Below are positions 9,156 to 17,593 of a stretch of DNA of 64,000 nucleotides, in pieces (position 1 is the stretch's first letter; each line of letters opens with the position of its first letter). A program made the position numbers and the translations under genes. The DNA lies in NCBI GenBank assembly GCA_964358895.1, contig CAYHPR010000002.1, positions 1 to 64,000 of the forward strand, read 5' to 3'. The notes beneath the pieces were generated by a model. That model ran no database searches. It was not told the DNA's origin and saw nothing but the letters and a program-made list of their open reading frames with translations. The stretch is from CAYHPR01 sp964358895. Its GTDB lineage: Archaea > Micrarchaeota > Micrarchaeia > CABMEP01.

Positions 9156-9556
9156 TTTTAATTGATACCAATATTTTTGTCTCATATGAAAATATTGATG
9201 ATATTAATCATGAGAAAGCAGTTAATTTGATTAAAAAAATAGAAAAAGGAGATTATGGACAAATAGCCGTTTTGGACCATGTACTCTCAGAAACTTTGAC
9301 AGTTTTATACCTTAAACAAAAAAAGTTTAATGTCGCTGTGGGAATTGGTAAAAAGATATTGGCGATCTATCCGATTTTATTTTTAGATAAACATGATATG
9401 GAAAATGCCTTTGATATATTTAGCGCACAAAAGTCAACAAAATACAGTTTTCCTGACTGCGCACAGATTGCATTAGCAAAAAACCACGGTATTGAATACA
9501 TAGCTACATTTGATGAAGAATTTAAAAAGTCTGGAATAAAAATTGTAAACAAATAG
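9152..9556 (+). CDS. VapC-like PIN-domain ribonuclease toxin
   Basis: A 134-residue PIN-domain protein. The acidic metal-binding residues are visible in order: IDTNIF (Asp 5), LSETLT (Glu in the second helix), FPDCAQIALAK (Asp) and ATFDEEF (Asp). It starts inside the antitoxin stop codon, so the pair is translationally coupled. VapC toxins cleave tRNA or rRNA; the target here is unknown. A rarer alternative is a PIN nuclease with a housekeeping RNA role. Confidence 0.85.
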   Translation: MILIDTNIFVSYENIDDINHEKAVNLIKKIEKGDYGQIAVLDHVLSETLTVLYLKQKKFNVAVGIGKKILAIYPILFLDKHDMENAFDIFSAQKSTKYSFPDCAQIALAKNHGIEYIATFDEEFKKSGIKIVNK

Positions 9557-9568
9557 ATTAGATAACAC

Positions 9569-10609
9569 CTAAACCTCTCGATTTACGATAAAGTCTATGA
9601 TATTTGAGAAAAAGTCTTTATGTGTAGATTCTTTCATCAAGGGAGCTAATTCCTTATTGAATATTACTTTTGATTTTTGAGCCATCTTATCTGAAACATC
9701 TTTGGCGTAGTCTATTGATTTGTATTTTTTAATCATTGACAAAACAATCTGGATCTCTTTCTCAGTCTTTTCTTTTCTTGGTTTAGACATGATCCTAAGA
9801 AATTCTTTCTTTTCAGAAGCATTACAATGTTTAAGCAAATGAATAAGCATTAGCGTACGTTTTCCTTCCCAAATATCTCCCGCTATCTCCTTTCCATATT
9901 TACCCTCCTCTCCAACAAGGTTAAGTATGTCGTCTTGAATTTGGAATACGACGCCTATCTCAAAACCTAGGTGGTCTATTGCAGGGTAAACTTTCTTATT
10001 AGCTCCAGCAATAATGGCTCCAAGCCGAGTTGGGGTTATGAAGGTGTATCCTGCTGTTTTCAAACTTGACATTTTGAGATAATCGTTATAGCTCATATCC
10101 CACTCATTTCTCTGAACCCATCCGACGTCCATTGTTTGCCCCTGTGTGCAGCGATTCGCCATAGTAACAAATTCCTGATAAACGGAGAATGCTTTATCCT
10201 CCCCTAACTCTTTTCTTCTGGCAAGTAAAAATTCCCACATCCGTACATGCAAAGCATCACCTGCATTAACTGATAGTGCTGCCCCATAAATCCTATTTAT
10301 TGACGGTTTACCTCTCCTTTCATCTGAATCATCTTCAACGTCATCATGCATAAGAATCCATTGTTGAAATATCTCAAGAGCTGAAGCTGTGTGATAAGCT
10401 TTCTTAGGATCTCCGCCAAATGCACCACATGCTTCTATACACAACGTTGGTCTGAGTGCCTTTCCCTTGCGTGTTGCGTATTCCGTGATCATTTTATGAT
10501 GAAGTGTAGTTTCATCCTTTCTCGACTCAAGAAAATCGATTATTATTTTGTCAGTGATCTTTCCATCTCTGACAAGTGTATCAAGAACGTTTTGAGGTAT
10601 ACTTCCCAT
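9569..10609 (-). CDS. Trans-polyprenyl diphosphate synthase (geranylgeranyl/farnesyl type)
   Basis: A 346-residue all-helical prenyltransferase. The first Asp-rich motif is MHDDVEDDSDERRG and the second is FQIQDDILNLVG; KGKALRP upstream binds the diphosphate of IPP. In archaea these enzymes (IdsA) condense IPP and DMAPP to GPP, FPP and GGPP for ether-lipid side chains. Product length cannot be set from sequence alone. It is divergent from the isopentenyl phosphate kinase gene across only 54 bp, so the two pathway genes likely share a bidirectional promoter. Confidence 0.93.
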   Translation of the reverse strand: MGSIPQNVLDTLVRDGKITDKIIIDFLESRKDETTLHHKMITEYATRKGKALRPTLCIEACGAFGGDPKKAYHTASALEIFQQWILMHDDVEDDSDERRGKPSINRIYGAALSVNAGDALHVRMWEFLLARRKELGEDKAFSVYQEFVTMANRCTQGQTMDVGWVQRNEWDMSYNDYLKMSSLKTAGYTFITPTRLGAIIAGANKKVYPAIDHLGFEIGVVFQIQDDILNLVGEEGKYGKEIAGDIWEGKRTLMLIHLLKHCNASEKKEFLRIMSKPRKEKTEKEIQIVLSMIKKYKSIDYAKDVSDKMAQKSKVIFNKELAPLMKESTHKDFFSNIIDFIVNREV

Positions 10610-10663
10610 ATTCCCACGTATTACATATGCAATTATTTTATAAAGCCTTTACGAAGTATGTAT
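10610..10663. promoter_or_regulatory. Bidirectional promoter, prenyl synthase / isopentenyl phosphate kinase
   Basis: Fifty-four bases separate the divergent starts. A ttttataaa box at about 10636-10644 would direct rightward transcription starting near the kinase ATG at 10664, making that mRNA leaderless. The AT-rich centre (gcaattattttataaag) can also serve the leftward gene. Confidence 0.4.
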
Positions 10664-11455
10664 ATGCTTTTTATAATCAAACTTGGCGGTTCAGTTATCA
10701 CACACAAGAACCGATACATGAAAGCTAATGAAGGGAATATAAAAAGGTTAGCGGTGGCTATCGCCAAAGCAAGAAAGCTGAAAAAATTTGATTTGATAAT
10801 TGTCCACGGAGCTGGATCTTTTGGGCACATGCCAGCCAAAAAATATGGGATAAAAGACGGAATAAAAACACTTGCCCATCATTTTGGTTTTGCATTTACT
10901 CACCATTCCTGTGATACTCTTTCAACAATAGTAAGTAAGCACCTGCTGGCAGCAGATTTACCAATTATAACAATTAAACCGATATCTGTGATTCTGCACA
11001 ATAACAAAAAAATAAAAAAGTTTAATCTTGGCCCAATAAAAACTGCACTAAGTAAAGGGTTTATTCCGATGCTCAGAGGCGATGTAGTTTTTGATGAAAT
11101 ACTTGGCGGATCGATTTCCTCTGGAGATGAACAAGTTCCTTATCTAGCTAAACTTCTGAAAGCTGACGCAATTATTTACTGTACAGACGTCGATGGAATT
11201 TATGATTCTGACCCAAAGACAAACAAACATGCAAAACTGATAAAAAATCTTAATAAACAAACAATGAAACAACTTGAACTAGAACATGCAAAAACCCATG
11301 ATGTTACAGGTGGCATGAAAGGAAAGATGGAAGAATTAATCAATCTTGGAAAAACTGCAGATAAAGTGTTTGTGATAAATGGCAGTAAACCAGAAAGACT
11401 CACGCGAATTTTAACTGATCAAAAGATAGATATTGGAACTACAATTCAGATTTAG
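10664..11455 (+). CDS. Isopentenyl phosphate kinase
   Basis: About 263 residues of the amino-acid-kinase fold. It has the N-terminal IIKLGGSVIT, then VHGAGSFGHMPAKKYG with the His (GSFGH) that distinguishes isopentenyl phosphate kinases from related kinases, and the nucleotide-site IYCTDVDGIYDSDP and DVTGGMKGKMEE. It phosphorylates isopentenyl phosphate to IPP in the archaeal (alternative) mevalonate pathway. I chose ATG 10664 because the upstream TATA box predicts a start there and because the family starts with M-x-IIKLGG; ATG 10658 is two codons earlier. Its end overlaps the convergent Nudix gene by 17 bp. Confidence 0.92.
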   Translation: MLFIIKLGGSVITHKNRYMKANEGNIKRLAVAIAKARKLKKFDLIIVHGAGSFGHMPAKKYGIKDGIKTLAHHFGFAFTHHSCDTLSTIVSKHLLAADLPIITIKPISVILHNNKKIKKFNLGPIKTALSKGFIPMLRGDVVFDEILGGSISSGDEQVPYLAKLLKADAIIYCTDVDGIYDSDPKTNKHAKLIKNLNKQTMKQLELEHAKTHDVTGGMKGKMEELINLGKTADKVFVINGSKPERLTRILTDQKIDIGTTIQI

Positions 11456-12242
11456 ACTTTTTGAAAAATTCGAGTGACTTTATTTTTAGTCCAGATAAAA
11501 ATGTAACCAAGTTAGAACCTTTTTGGTCCAACTTTTCACATACATTATAAGCACCATTATAAGCGATAGCTAAAGTTTGAGCTGTCGGAGATGCATATTC
11601 CGAATATGCTTGTTTAAACCAAGGCGTTGCTAACTGAAGTTCTTTCGTAACAGGATGAATAAGGGCACCCCTAATAAGATCGAAAACTTCTTGTCTTGTA
11701 AACCATCTAACTTCTGAAACTTCATCTTCTTTCAAATTATATTCTTCGTTTTTATTAAGGAAGGTTATGAAAACATCATATACTAATGGCTCTTCAGGAA
11801 GATGTAAAGACGTAAACATCCACACTATACGTTTATTTTCTACACCAAGTTCTTCTTCTAGTTCGTTTTTTGCAGCATCAAAAGTACTCTCTTTTACAGA
11901 TACATGACCTTCGGCAGTTGAACTCCAATAATTAGGAAATGCCTTCTTTTTTGCTGCTCTTCTAGCTAAAAGTATTCTCTCTTCTCCTATTGAATCTTTA
12001 TCAAAACCAAAAACGAAAGCGCCTCTATGAATCAACAATTGTTCGTGTACTTCCTTGCGCAGCATTGTGCCCTTTATTCTCCCCCATATATCAAAGTACT
12101 CTATCACTTCATTCTTTTCATCCCGTTCTATATAGGAAAGATTTGGCTTTATCTTAAGAAACCTGGTCGGAGCAAGCTCTCGAACATTTCTTAGGCCGTT
12201 TGTAATGAACTCCTTAGTGCTGGTACTAATATTCAATCTCAA
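11439..12242 (-). CDS. Nudix hydrolase, IPP-isomerase-like
   Basis: A 267-residue protein with a Nudix fold at about residues 70-200. The Nudix box is GHVSVKESTFDAAKNELEEE followed by LGV, with Asn in place of the usual Arg before the first Glu. The neighbourhood (prenyl synthase, isopentenyl phosphate kinase) suggests type 1 isopentenyl diphosphate isomerase, and the WSSTAEGHV context is IDI-like. However, the catalytic Cys of IDI-1 is not at that place (WSST), so a YfcD-like Nudix enzyme acting on another substrate is equally possible. The ~65-residue N-terminal and ~65-residue C-terminal extensions are not recognised. It overlaps the 3' end of the kinase gene. Confidence 0.72.
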   Translation of the reverse strand: MRLNISTSTKEFITNGLRNVRELAPTRFLKIKPNLSYIERDEKNEVIEYFDIWGRIKGTMLRKEVHEQLLIHRGAFVFGFDKDSIGEERILLARRAAKKKAFPNYWSSTAEGHVSVKESTFDAAKNELEEELGVENKRIVWMFTSLHLPEEPLVYDVFITFLNKNEEYNLKEDEVSEVRWFTRQEVFDLIRGALIHPVTKELQLATPWFKQAYSEYASPTAQTLAIAYNGAYNVCEKLDQKGSNLVTFLSGLKIKSLEFFKKSKSEL

Positions 12243-12325
12243 AGTTTCCCTCAGATCTAATACGTGCTTTAAGTTTATATGTTTATCTTGGGAAAGATTA
12301 TACGTCTTATGCCGAAGTTGATTCT

Positions 12326-13393
12326 ATGGAATTATGTACTAGATGCGCTAAAAGAAATGGACAGAAAAAAACGACATCAGAAGAAAAAACCTGTGAATTG
12401 TGCAAAGGAATATTCCTTGATGTTCCAACGTTTGGGCAACAAATAATCGGTAAAATGAAAGCTGTAGGTGGAGAGAATAGGACGTTTGCTATCGGAACAA
12501 GACTTCCAAGAGTTATAGAGGCTCAGGAAGAAAAGCTCTGGGAAGTGATTGATATATCGAAAGCTTCAGCCCTCAAGGCTGAACTGAACAGAGAACTAGG
12601 AAAATTCGTTGAGCGGAATTCTAGCTTTGCTTTTGATCCGAAAGAACCATCGGTAAGGATTACTGTAGACATCAAAGAAAAACTCGTACATACAGATGTA
12701 CGTCCATTGTTTGTCTTTGGCAAATATAAGAAAAAGATTGAGATGAGACAGACGAAGAAAATTGGTGATCCACAGCAATCCGTAGAAGCATTGATAGAAA
12801 AACCGTTGCTAGATGCCACAAATGGTAAAAAAGTAACACTTCATGGTGCAGGCAGGGAGGACATAGATGCTTTGATGCTAGGCTCTGGAAGACCATTTGT
12901 TGCAGAAATTATCTGGCCATTAGTAAGAAAACTGAATCTAAAAGAAATTGAGGATAAGATTAACAATTCGGATACAGGCATAGAAGTTATAGGTCTTAAA
13001 CAAACGATCCCAGGAATGGTGGAGATCATAAAACAGGCAAGATTTGACAAGACTTATGAAGCAATCGCAGAACTGGATAATCCGATCAAAGAAAACAACC
13101 TGAAAAAGATAAAACCAGTAACACTTTTTCAAAGAACCCCAATAAGGGTATCAAAAAGACGTGCAGACCTGGTAAGAAAAAGAAGGATAAAAGAGATAAG
13201 CAGTGAACAAATTGATCCTACACACATTGGACTGTCAATGACTACAGAAGCCGGAACATATGTTAAAGAATTTATCTCAGGAGATGAGGATAGAACTAAA
13301 CCGTCTATCGCATCAATACTTGGCAAGAAAGCAAAATGTGTTAAATTAACTGTTACAAAGATACATAGCGAATGGCTAGAAGATTTTTGGTAA
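12326..13393 (+). CDS. pus10: tRNA pseudouridine(54/55) synthase Pus10
   Basis: A 355-residue protein. The N-terminal zinc site is C-x2-C (ELCTRCAK) with a second C-x2-C (CELCKG). The catalytic block is LHGAGREDIDALMLGSGRPF, with the Asp nucleophile in the ED-D-LG region; LVRKRRIKEI and GTYVKEFISGDEDRTKPS complete the pseudouridine synthase fold. In archaea Pus10 makes pseudouridine 54 and 55 in the T-loop of tRNAs. A TATA-like stretch (ttaagtttatatg) lies ~50 bp upstream. Confidence 0.96.
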   Translation: MELCTRCAKRNGQKKTTSEEKTCELCKGIFLDVPTFGQQIIGKMKAVGGENRTFAIGTRLPRVIEAQEEKLWEVIDISKASALKAELNRELGKFVERNSSFAFDPKEPSVRITVDIKEKLVHTDVRPLFVFGKYKKKIEMRQTKKIGDPQQSVEALIEKPLLDATNGKKVTLHGAGREDIDALMLGSGRPFVAEIIWPLVRKLNLKEIEDKINNSDTGIEVIGLKQTIPGMVEIIKQARFDKTYEAIAELDNPIKENNLKKIKPVTLFQRTPIRVSKRRADLVRKRRIKEISSEQIDPTHIGLSMTTEAGTYVKEFISGDEDRTKPSIASILGKKAKCVKLTVTKIHSEWLEDFW

Positions 13394-13429
13394 GAAACGA
13401 AGAGTGGATAGAATAAATTGGTGAATTTT

Positions 13430-14284
13430 ATGAATGAATTAGATATTATAAGGATTCTTGTAGCACTTGGAGGGACAGCTATTGGAACATATTATGATAT
13501 ATTCAATAAAAAGAATGTACCGGACAGATTTCTTTATGCTTTCCTTGCTGTCGCACTTTTGATAAATATTTTTGATTATACGCAATTTGTTGCAAGACTG
13601 CCAATGGCAATACTCATAGTTAGTTTTCTTTACATAATGTATAGAATTGGGCAGCTCGGAGGAGCAGATGTATTTATCCTGGCAGCTATTTACTCAGCAT
13701 TACCAACTATTGCTTCACCTTTGCTAGCTCAGCCACAGATACCAGATTACTTCGGACTTCCATCGATATTCCCAATTCTTTCTATATCTGTCTTTATTTT
13801 TTCCATAGCAATAATCTCAAAGAATCTTCCTTCTGCAATTGAAAAGACATTGAAAGGAAAAGTTAAGTTTACACTACCTCAGATTGCACAATCAATTCTA
13901 CTCCTAGCTGCTTATTCATTCACAATATATCTGTTCCTGCAAGGACCAATCAAAATCTCTCTACTTAATACAATATTTGTAACTTTTGTTATGTTTCTAG
14001 TTATTTTCTTTGTATTGTACAAGGATTTTGTAACACAACAAATGATAAAATGGAAAGCTGCAAGAGCGGTTGAAACAGAAGATGTAATTGCATTAGAAGC
14101 TCTAGACTCTAAATTTGTAGCAAAATACAAACTGAACCGGTTGGTTACAGAAAAACAGCTCAAAATTATGTTAAGATTAGGAAGGAAATGGCCCGTATTA
14201 GACCTACCGATGTTTCTACCTTATGTCTTTATGGCCCTAGTTGTTTATCTGCTTATCGGCGATCCGCTTCTTTATTACTTCTAA
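13430..14284 (+). CDS. Prepilin/preflagellin peptidase (A24 family)
   Basis: A 284-residue integral membrane protein with about seven hydrophobic helices. The two catalytic Asp of A24 peptidases can be seen: GTYYDIFNKKNVPD in the first cytoplasmic loop and GGADVFIL (the GxGD motif, here G-G-A-D) later. It would remove class III signal peptides from pilins; two such proteins are encoded at 41641-42292, and the motor ATPase and platform at 28528-31576. I chose ATG 13430, six bases after GGTG; TTG 13418 and GTG 13421 lie upstream of that site. Confidence 0.85.
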   Translation: MNELDIIRILVALGGTAIGTYYDIFNKKNVPDRFLYAFLAVALLINIFDYTQFVARLPMAILIVSFLYIMYRIGQLGGADVFILAAIYSALPTIASPLLAQPQIPDYFGLPSIFPILSISVFIFSIAIISKNLPSAIEKTLKGKVKFTLPQIAQSILLLAAYSFTIYLFLQGPIKISLLNTIFVTFVMFLVIFFVLYKDFVTQQMIKWKAARAVETEDVIALEALDSKFVAKYKLNRLVTEKQLKIMLRLGRKWPVLDLPMFLPYVFMALVVYLLIGDPLLYYF

Positions 14285-14302
14285 CAACTAGCGAGGAAAA
14301 TC

Positions 14303-15070
14303 ATGCCAGTAGTCGCTTACTCAGAACTTGATCCAGCTGGATCGAATATCGCAAAACAACTTGAAGGAATGCGCGGCAATCATAAACTGGAATTGATAAG
14401 TATCTCTTCAAGCCTTCTAGATTGTGAAAAAGAAGTCTCGAAGATTAAAACAGATCTGATTATATTTTTAAGTAAACATAGAAGTGAAAAGGGTGTGCCT
14501 ACCTTCACGGCCCATATGCCAGGGAATTGGACTATTGCTGAAATGGGTGGAAAAGCAGGTGAATTATGTATAACGGATCCATTTGCATTTAAGGCAATCT
14601 CTATCGAATTAAATGAGACTGCAAAACTAAGAAAGATTCCGTTTGGATTTACATTAGAAACTGACCACCACGGCCCATTGATAGACGTTCCTTGTTTATT
14701 TGTAGAATTGGGAAGCAGTGAAAAGGAATGGAATAACGAAAAAGCTGCAGCAGTTGTGGCGGAATCAGTATTAAATGGCATAGATAAAATGAAAAAAATA
14801 AAACCAGACAGAATAGCATTAGGAGTTGGCGGAGGTCACTATTGTCCTGCATTTACAAAACTGCAGCTTGAGAATAATGTTGCTTTCACTCATCTGTTGC
14901 CGAAGTATGATGTAACTTACTTGACCTTTGAGACATTTGAACAAGGAATAAAAAGAAGCACTAAGAAAGCAGATGTAGTTTTCATTGATTGGAAAGGATT
15001 GAAAAAGGAACAGAGGGAGAAAATAATTGAGTTTTGTAAAAGAGCAGAAGTGGAATGGGAAAAAATTTAA
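14303..15070 (+). CDS. dtdA: D-aminoacyl-tRNA deacylase, archaeal/plant type (DTD2)
   Basis: A 255-residue protein matching the DtdA/GEK1 family. Signatures are SYSELDPAG-like (AYSELDPAGSNIA), FLSKHRSEKGVPTFTAHMPG, GFTLETDHHGP and ALGVGGGHYCPAFT, which contain the His/Cys residues of the zinc-dependent active site. It hydrolyses D-amino acids wrongly charged on tRNA. It follows the prepilin peptidase by 18 bp. Confidence 0.95.
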   Translation: MPVVAYSELDPAGSNIAKQLEGMRGNHKLELISISSSLLDCEKEVSKIKTDLIIFLSKHRSEKGVPTFTAHMPGNWTIAEMGGKAGELCITDPFAFKAISIELNETAKLRKIPFGFTLETDHHGPLIDVPCLFVELGSSEKEWNNEKAAAVVAESVLNGIDKMKKIKPDRIALGVGGGHYCPAFTKLQLENNVAFTHLLPKYDVTYLTFETFEQGIKRSTKKADVVFIDWKGLKKEQREKIIEFCKRAEVEWEKI

Positions 15071-15092
15071 GAGTTAGGAGAAGACAATATTT

Positions 15093-15968
15093 ATGGCAGA
15101 TTTTATTACGGATTATTTCATCGATCCAATAGTAGAAAAAAGCGGATACAACCTAGTTAACACACTGGTCTATGCAGTTATTGCAATAGTTGCAGCTTTT
15201 TTTATTTATAAATTTTTAAAAAAGAAATTTGATAAAAAGTTCATTGTTTATCTGGTTCCATTCATACTATTGGGGTCAACTGTAAGAGTAGTTACTGATT
15301 CAATTGATACAGGTGTTGCACAACAGCACAGAACTGCATTATTTGGACTCATTGGAACTGTTATAGATAGCGGAGTCTACAATTATGGATATCTAACTGT
15401 AACGCCAGGTATCTATATTATTACAGCAATCATAACAATGGTTGCATTATTTATTTCGGAGAAACTGAAAAGACCGAAAGTATTTCCATTAATAGGAATC
15501 TTGCTGTGGCTGCCACATCTGATAATCCTTTTACCTATGGTTGCACATTTTGATTATGCTGCATTGATAATAGGGATAGTGGTTTTGGCATATGTGGCTG
15601 CAGTGTTCATCCTCAAAAAAATGGGACTTGACTCTTTACAGAGTAAGGTTGCTGTTTTTGCACACGCTATCGATGGCAGTGCATCCTTTGTAGCTATTGA
15701 AATCTTCAATCGATTTTCTAGTGAATGTCTCGTTTCTGGAAGATGCTATGTTGGTCAGCACGTAGTTGAGAGATTTTTTGGAGATATTATAATTTTTGGG
15801 ACTGCGTTATATTTTGCAGTGAAGATAGGCTTCATAATTTTTGCATCTAGGATCGTTGAAAAAGAAAGCGAAGATGAAAACGAGATGAACTTTATCTACA
15901 CTCTTCTGATAATATTCGGTTTGGCACCAGGGATAAGGAATCTATTAAGGATAGTAATTGGCGCTTAA
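15093..15968 (+). CDS. DUF63 family membrane protein
   Basis: A 291-residue protein with about seven to eight transmembrane helices. It matches DUF63, an archaeal family of unknown role; conserved-looking features are VPFILLGSTVRVVTD, the HAIDGSASFVAIE loop between helices, and a C-terminal GLAPGIRNLLR. It lies 22 bp after dtdA in a possible operon. Function unknown. Confidence 0.85.
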   Translation: MADFITDYFIDPIVEKSGYNLVNTLVYAVIAIVAAFFIYKFLKKKFDKKFIVYLVPFILLGSTVRVVTDSIDTGVAQQHRTALFGLIGTVIDSGVYNYGYLTVTPGIYIITAIITMVALFISEKLKRPKVFPLIGILLWLPHLIILLPMVAHFDYAALIIGIVVLAYVAAVFILKKMGLDSLQSKVAVFAHAIDGSASFVAIEIFNRFSSECLVSGRCYVGQHVVERFFGDIIIFGTALYFAVKIGFIIFASRIVEKESEDENEMNFIYTLLIIFGLAPGIRNLLRIVIGA

Positions 15969-16021
15969 ACATGAAACAAGACGGATAGGGAGATTATTTA
16001 AAAAGACTGTGAAAGTATTCT

Positions 16022-16438
16022 ATGGCACTAAAGATATTGAAGACGCTAAACTTCAGCAAAAGAATCACAGTACTTAGATCTGCATTGAATGTCTTAAAAA
16101 AAGAAATGCGAAGCTCGGACTTTTTACACTTAAGTCGTCTACTTAAAGACGGCACTGAACGAGATCTCATTTTCATAAAAGGTTTGGGCATGGGAGTGGA
16201 ACTTACTGCACTAACTAAAGAGGACATTAAAGAGCTCATGAAGATATTACAGAAAGGTATCGCAAGAGAAAAGATAGGGTCTAAAGATGGTCTTTTCCAA
16301 AAGAGTGAACTTAAAAAAATAGATGAAATCCTCCAACCTGAATTCCCTTTTAAATCAAGAAAAAAACTGATCGCCATCCTTTCGAGAGCAGATGGAATGC
16401 TTCTTGATGGTCTAATTGAAGTGTTACAAAAAACATAA
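16022..16438 (+). CDS. Small helical protein, unknown function
   Basis: A 138-residue, strongly charged, predominantly helical protein without cysteines or membrane segments. A TATA-like gattatttaaaaag at ~15992-16005 sits close upstream, so it has its own promoter. The next gene (YjbQ family) starts 31 bp downstream. No family recognised. Confidence 0.65.
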   Translation: MALKILKTLNFSKRITVLRSALNVLKKEMRSSDFLHLSRLLKDGTERDLIFIKGLGMGVELTALTKEDIKELMKILQKGIAREKIGSKDGLFQKSELKKIDEILQPEFPFKSRKKLIAILSRADGMLLDGLIEVLQKT

Positions 16439-16469
16439 GCAAAAAAAAAGAGTAAGAACACGTGAGCTG

Positions 16470-16859
16470 ATGGAGAGAATAACTATCAGAACTACAAAAC
16501 CTATGGAAGTAATAGATATAACAGATAGGGTTGAACAGATAGTTGCAAAGACAGGAATAAACGAAGGGATCTGTTTGGTTTATGTACCTCATGCAACTTC
16601 AGCAGTCATAATTAATGAAAATGAATCGAACCTAAGAAAAGATTTCCTCAAGTTTTTTGAACAACTTGTACCCAAAGGGAACTGGGCACACAACACCATT
16701 GATGATAATGCTGAAGCACATCTAAAATCTGCTTTTTTCGGACAAGGAAGAGTATTGCCAATAAGTAATGGAAAGCTTGCAAGAGGAACGTGGCAGCAAA
16801 TAATGCTATGCGAATTTGATGGGCCAAGAGAAAGAGAAGTGATTGTACTTTGTAAATAA
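16470..16859 (+). CDS. YjbQ/UPF0047 family protein
   Basis: A 129-residue beta-rich protein matching YjbQ (secondary thiamine-phosphate synthase-like). The conserved VPHATSAVIINENE, NWAHNTIDDNAEAHLKSAFF and C-terminal GTWQQIMLCEFDGPR contain the family's active-site His and Asp residues. Bacterial members have weak thiamine-phosphate synthase activity; the physiological role is uncertain. I chose ATG 16470 because it begins the conserved domain and follows GTGAG closely; upstream in-frame ATG 16416 would overlap the previous gene. Confidence 0.9.
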   Translation: MERITIRTTKPMEVIDITDRVEQIVAKTGINEGICLVYVPHATSAVIINENESNLRKDFLKFFEQLVPKGNWAHNTIDDNAEAHLKSAFFGQGRVLPISNGKLARGTWQQIMLCEFDGPREREVIVLCK

Positions 16860-16941
16860 TTGAATAATAGCCAAAACTGCTATGCAGCGATTGCTGCTCT
16901 TTTAGCATGAATCACTTGTTATAACCTGTGGGAGTACTGAG

Positions 16942-17094
16942 TCAGTTTCTTGCTTTTATCTGTTCAAACTCTAACCCGCAGGACACGCACATATACTTAT
17001 GCAATGTGGTGTTTTCTATGTGATCTAATACTGCTGTCCTGAGAACATGTAGATTGTGTCCACTACAGTTCTGACACTTTGTGCCTATTGCCAT
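16942..17094 (-). CDS. 50-residue zinc-ribbon protein
   Basis: A very short gene in what otherwise looks like a 310-bp gap. It starts MAIGTKCQNCSGHNLHVL and ends KYMCVSCGLEFEQIKARN, giving two C-x2-C knuckles 29 residues apart, a typical zinc ribbon. A TATA-like tttttaaac on the minus strand at about 17127-17135 predicts transcription starting ~11 bases before the ATG. Zinc ribbons of this size bind nucleic acids or act as small adaptor subunits; the role is unknown. The rest of the gap (16860-16941, 17095-17168) shows nothing else. Confidence 0.7.
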   Translation of the reverse strand: MAIGTKCQNCSGHNLHVLRTAVLDHIENTTLHKYMCVSCGLEFEQIKARN

Positions 17095-17168
17095 ACATCT
17101 GCCTAGAATGAAATGAGAATAGGTTGTTTAAAAAGTTTTCTCTGACGAGTGACGAAGAAATAGATAGG

Positions 17169-17537
17169 TTAATTTCCAGAGCCGTTCTTTTTTAACAGAC
17201 CGGTAATAGAACCTAATGATACAAACACGTACTTTACCACAGAAAATGAAGACTTAACAACGAAATAAGCTGCGGTGCCAACCAAACCAACAATACTCGC
17301 CCCTCCGAGAGAAAGAATTGCTTTTACATGCTCTTTTGTAGAAATTTTTGATCTGTCAGTTGTGCTCCCGGATCTGTTTTCTTTTTGATAGTCTTCCTTA
17401 ATAATAGCTGTCTTGGAATTTTGAATCGCAACTCCACCAAATCCTAAAGAACCGATTTCTTCGAGAGGGCTAAAAAATCTGATGCTTTTGAGATACTTGC
17501 GTTCTAGACCGCATCCGTGTACTATTTTGTTTCTCAT
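17169..17537 (-). CDS. Small protein with hydrophobic C-terminal region, unknown function
   Basis: A 122-residue protein. Residues 1-70 are polar (including KIVHGCGLERKYL); residues ~72-112 are hydrophobic and Gly/Val-rich (ILSLGGASIVGLVGTAAYFV, then a second segment ending FVSLGSITGLL), compatible with one or two membrane helices. No known family. It is downstream of TYW1 on the other side of a 56-bp gap but reads in the same direction. Confidence 0.5.
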   Translation of the reverse strand: MRNKIVHGCGLERKYLKSIRFFSPLEEIGSLGFGGVAIQNSKTAIIKEDYQKENRSGSTTDRSKISTKEHVKAILSLGGASIVGLVGTAAYFVVKSSFSVVKYVFVSLGSITGLLKKNGSGN

Positions 17538-17593
17538 ACTCCCACTATGCTATATCTTCTGAACAATATAAACCTTACCTGAACCGATCTAAG

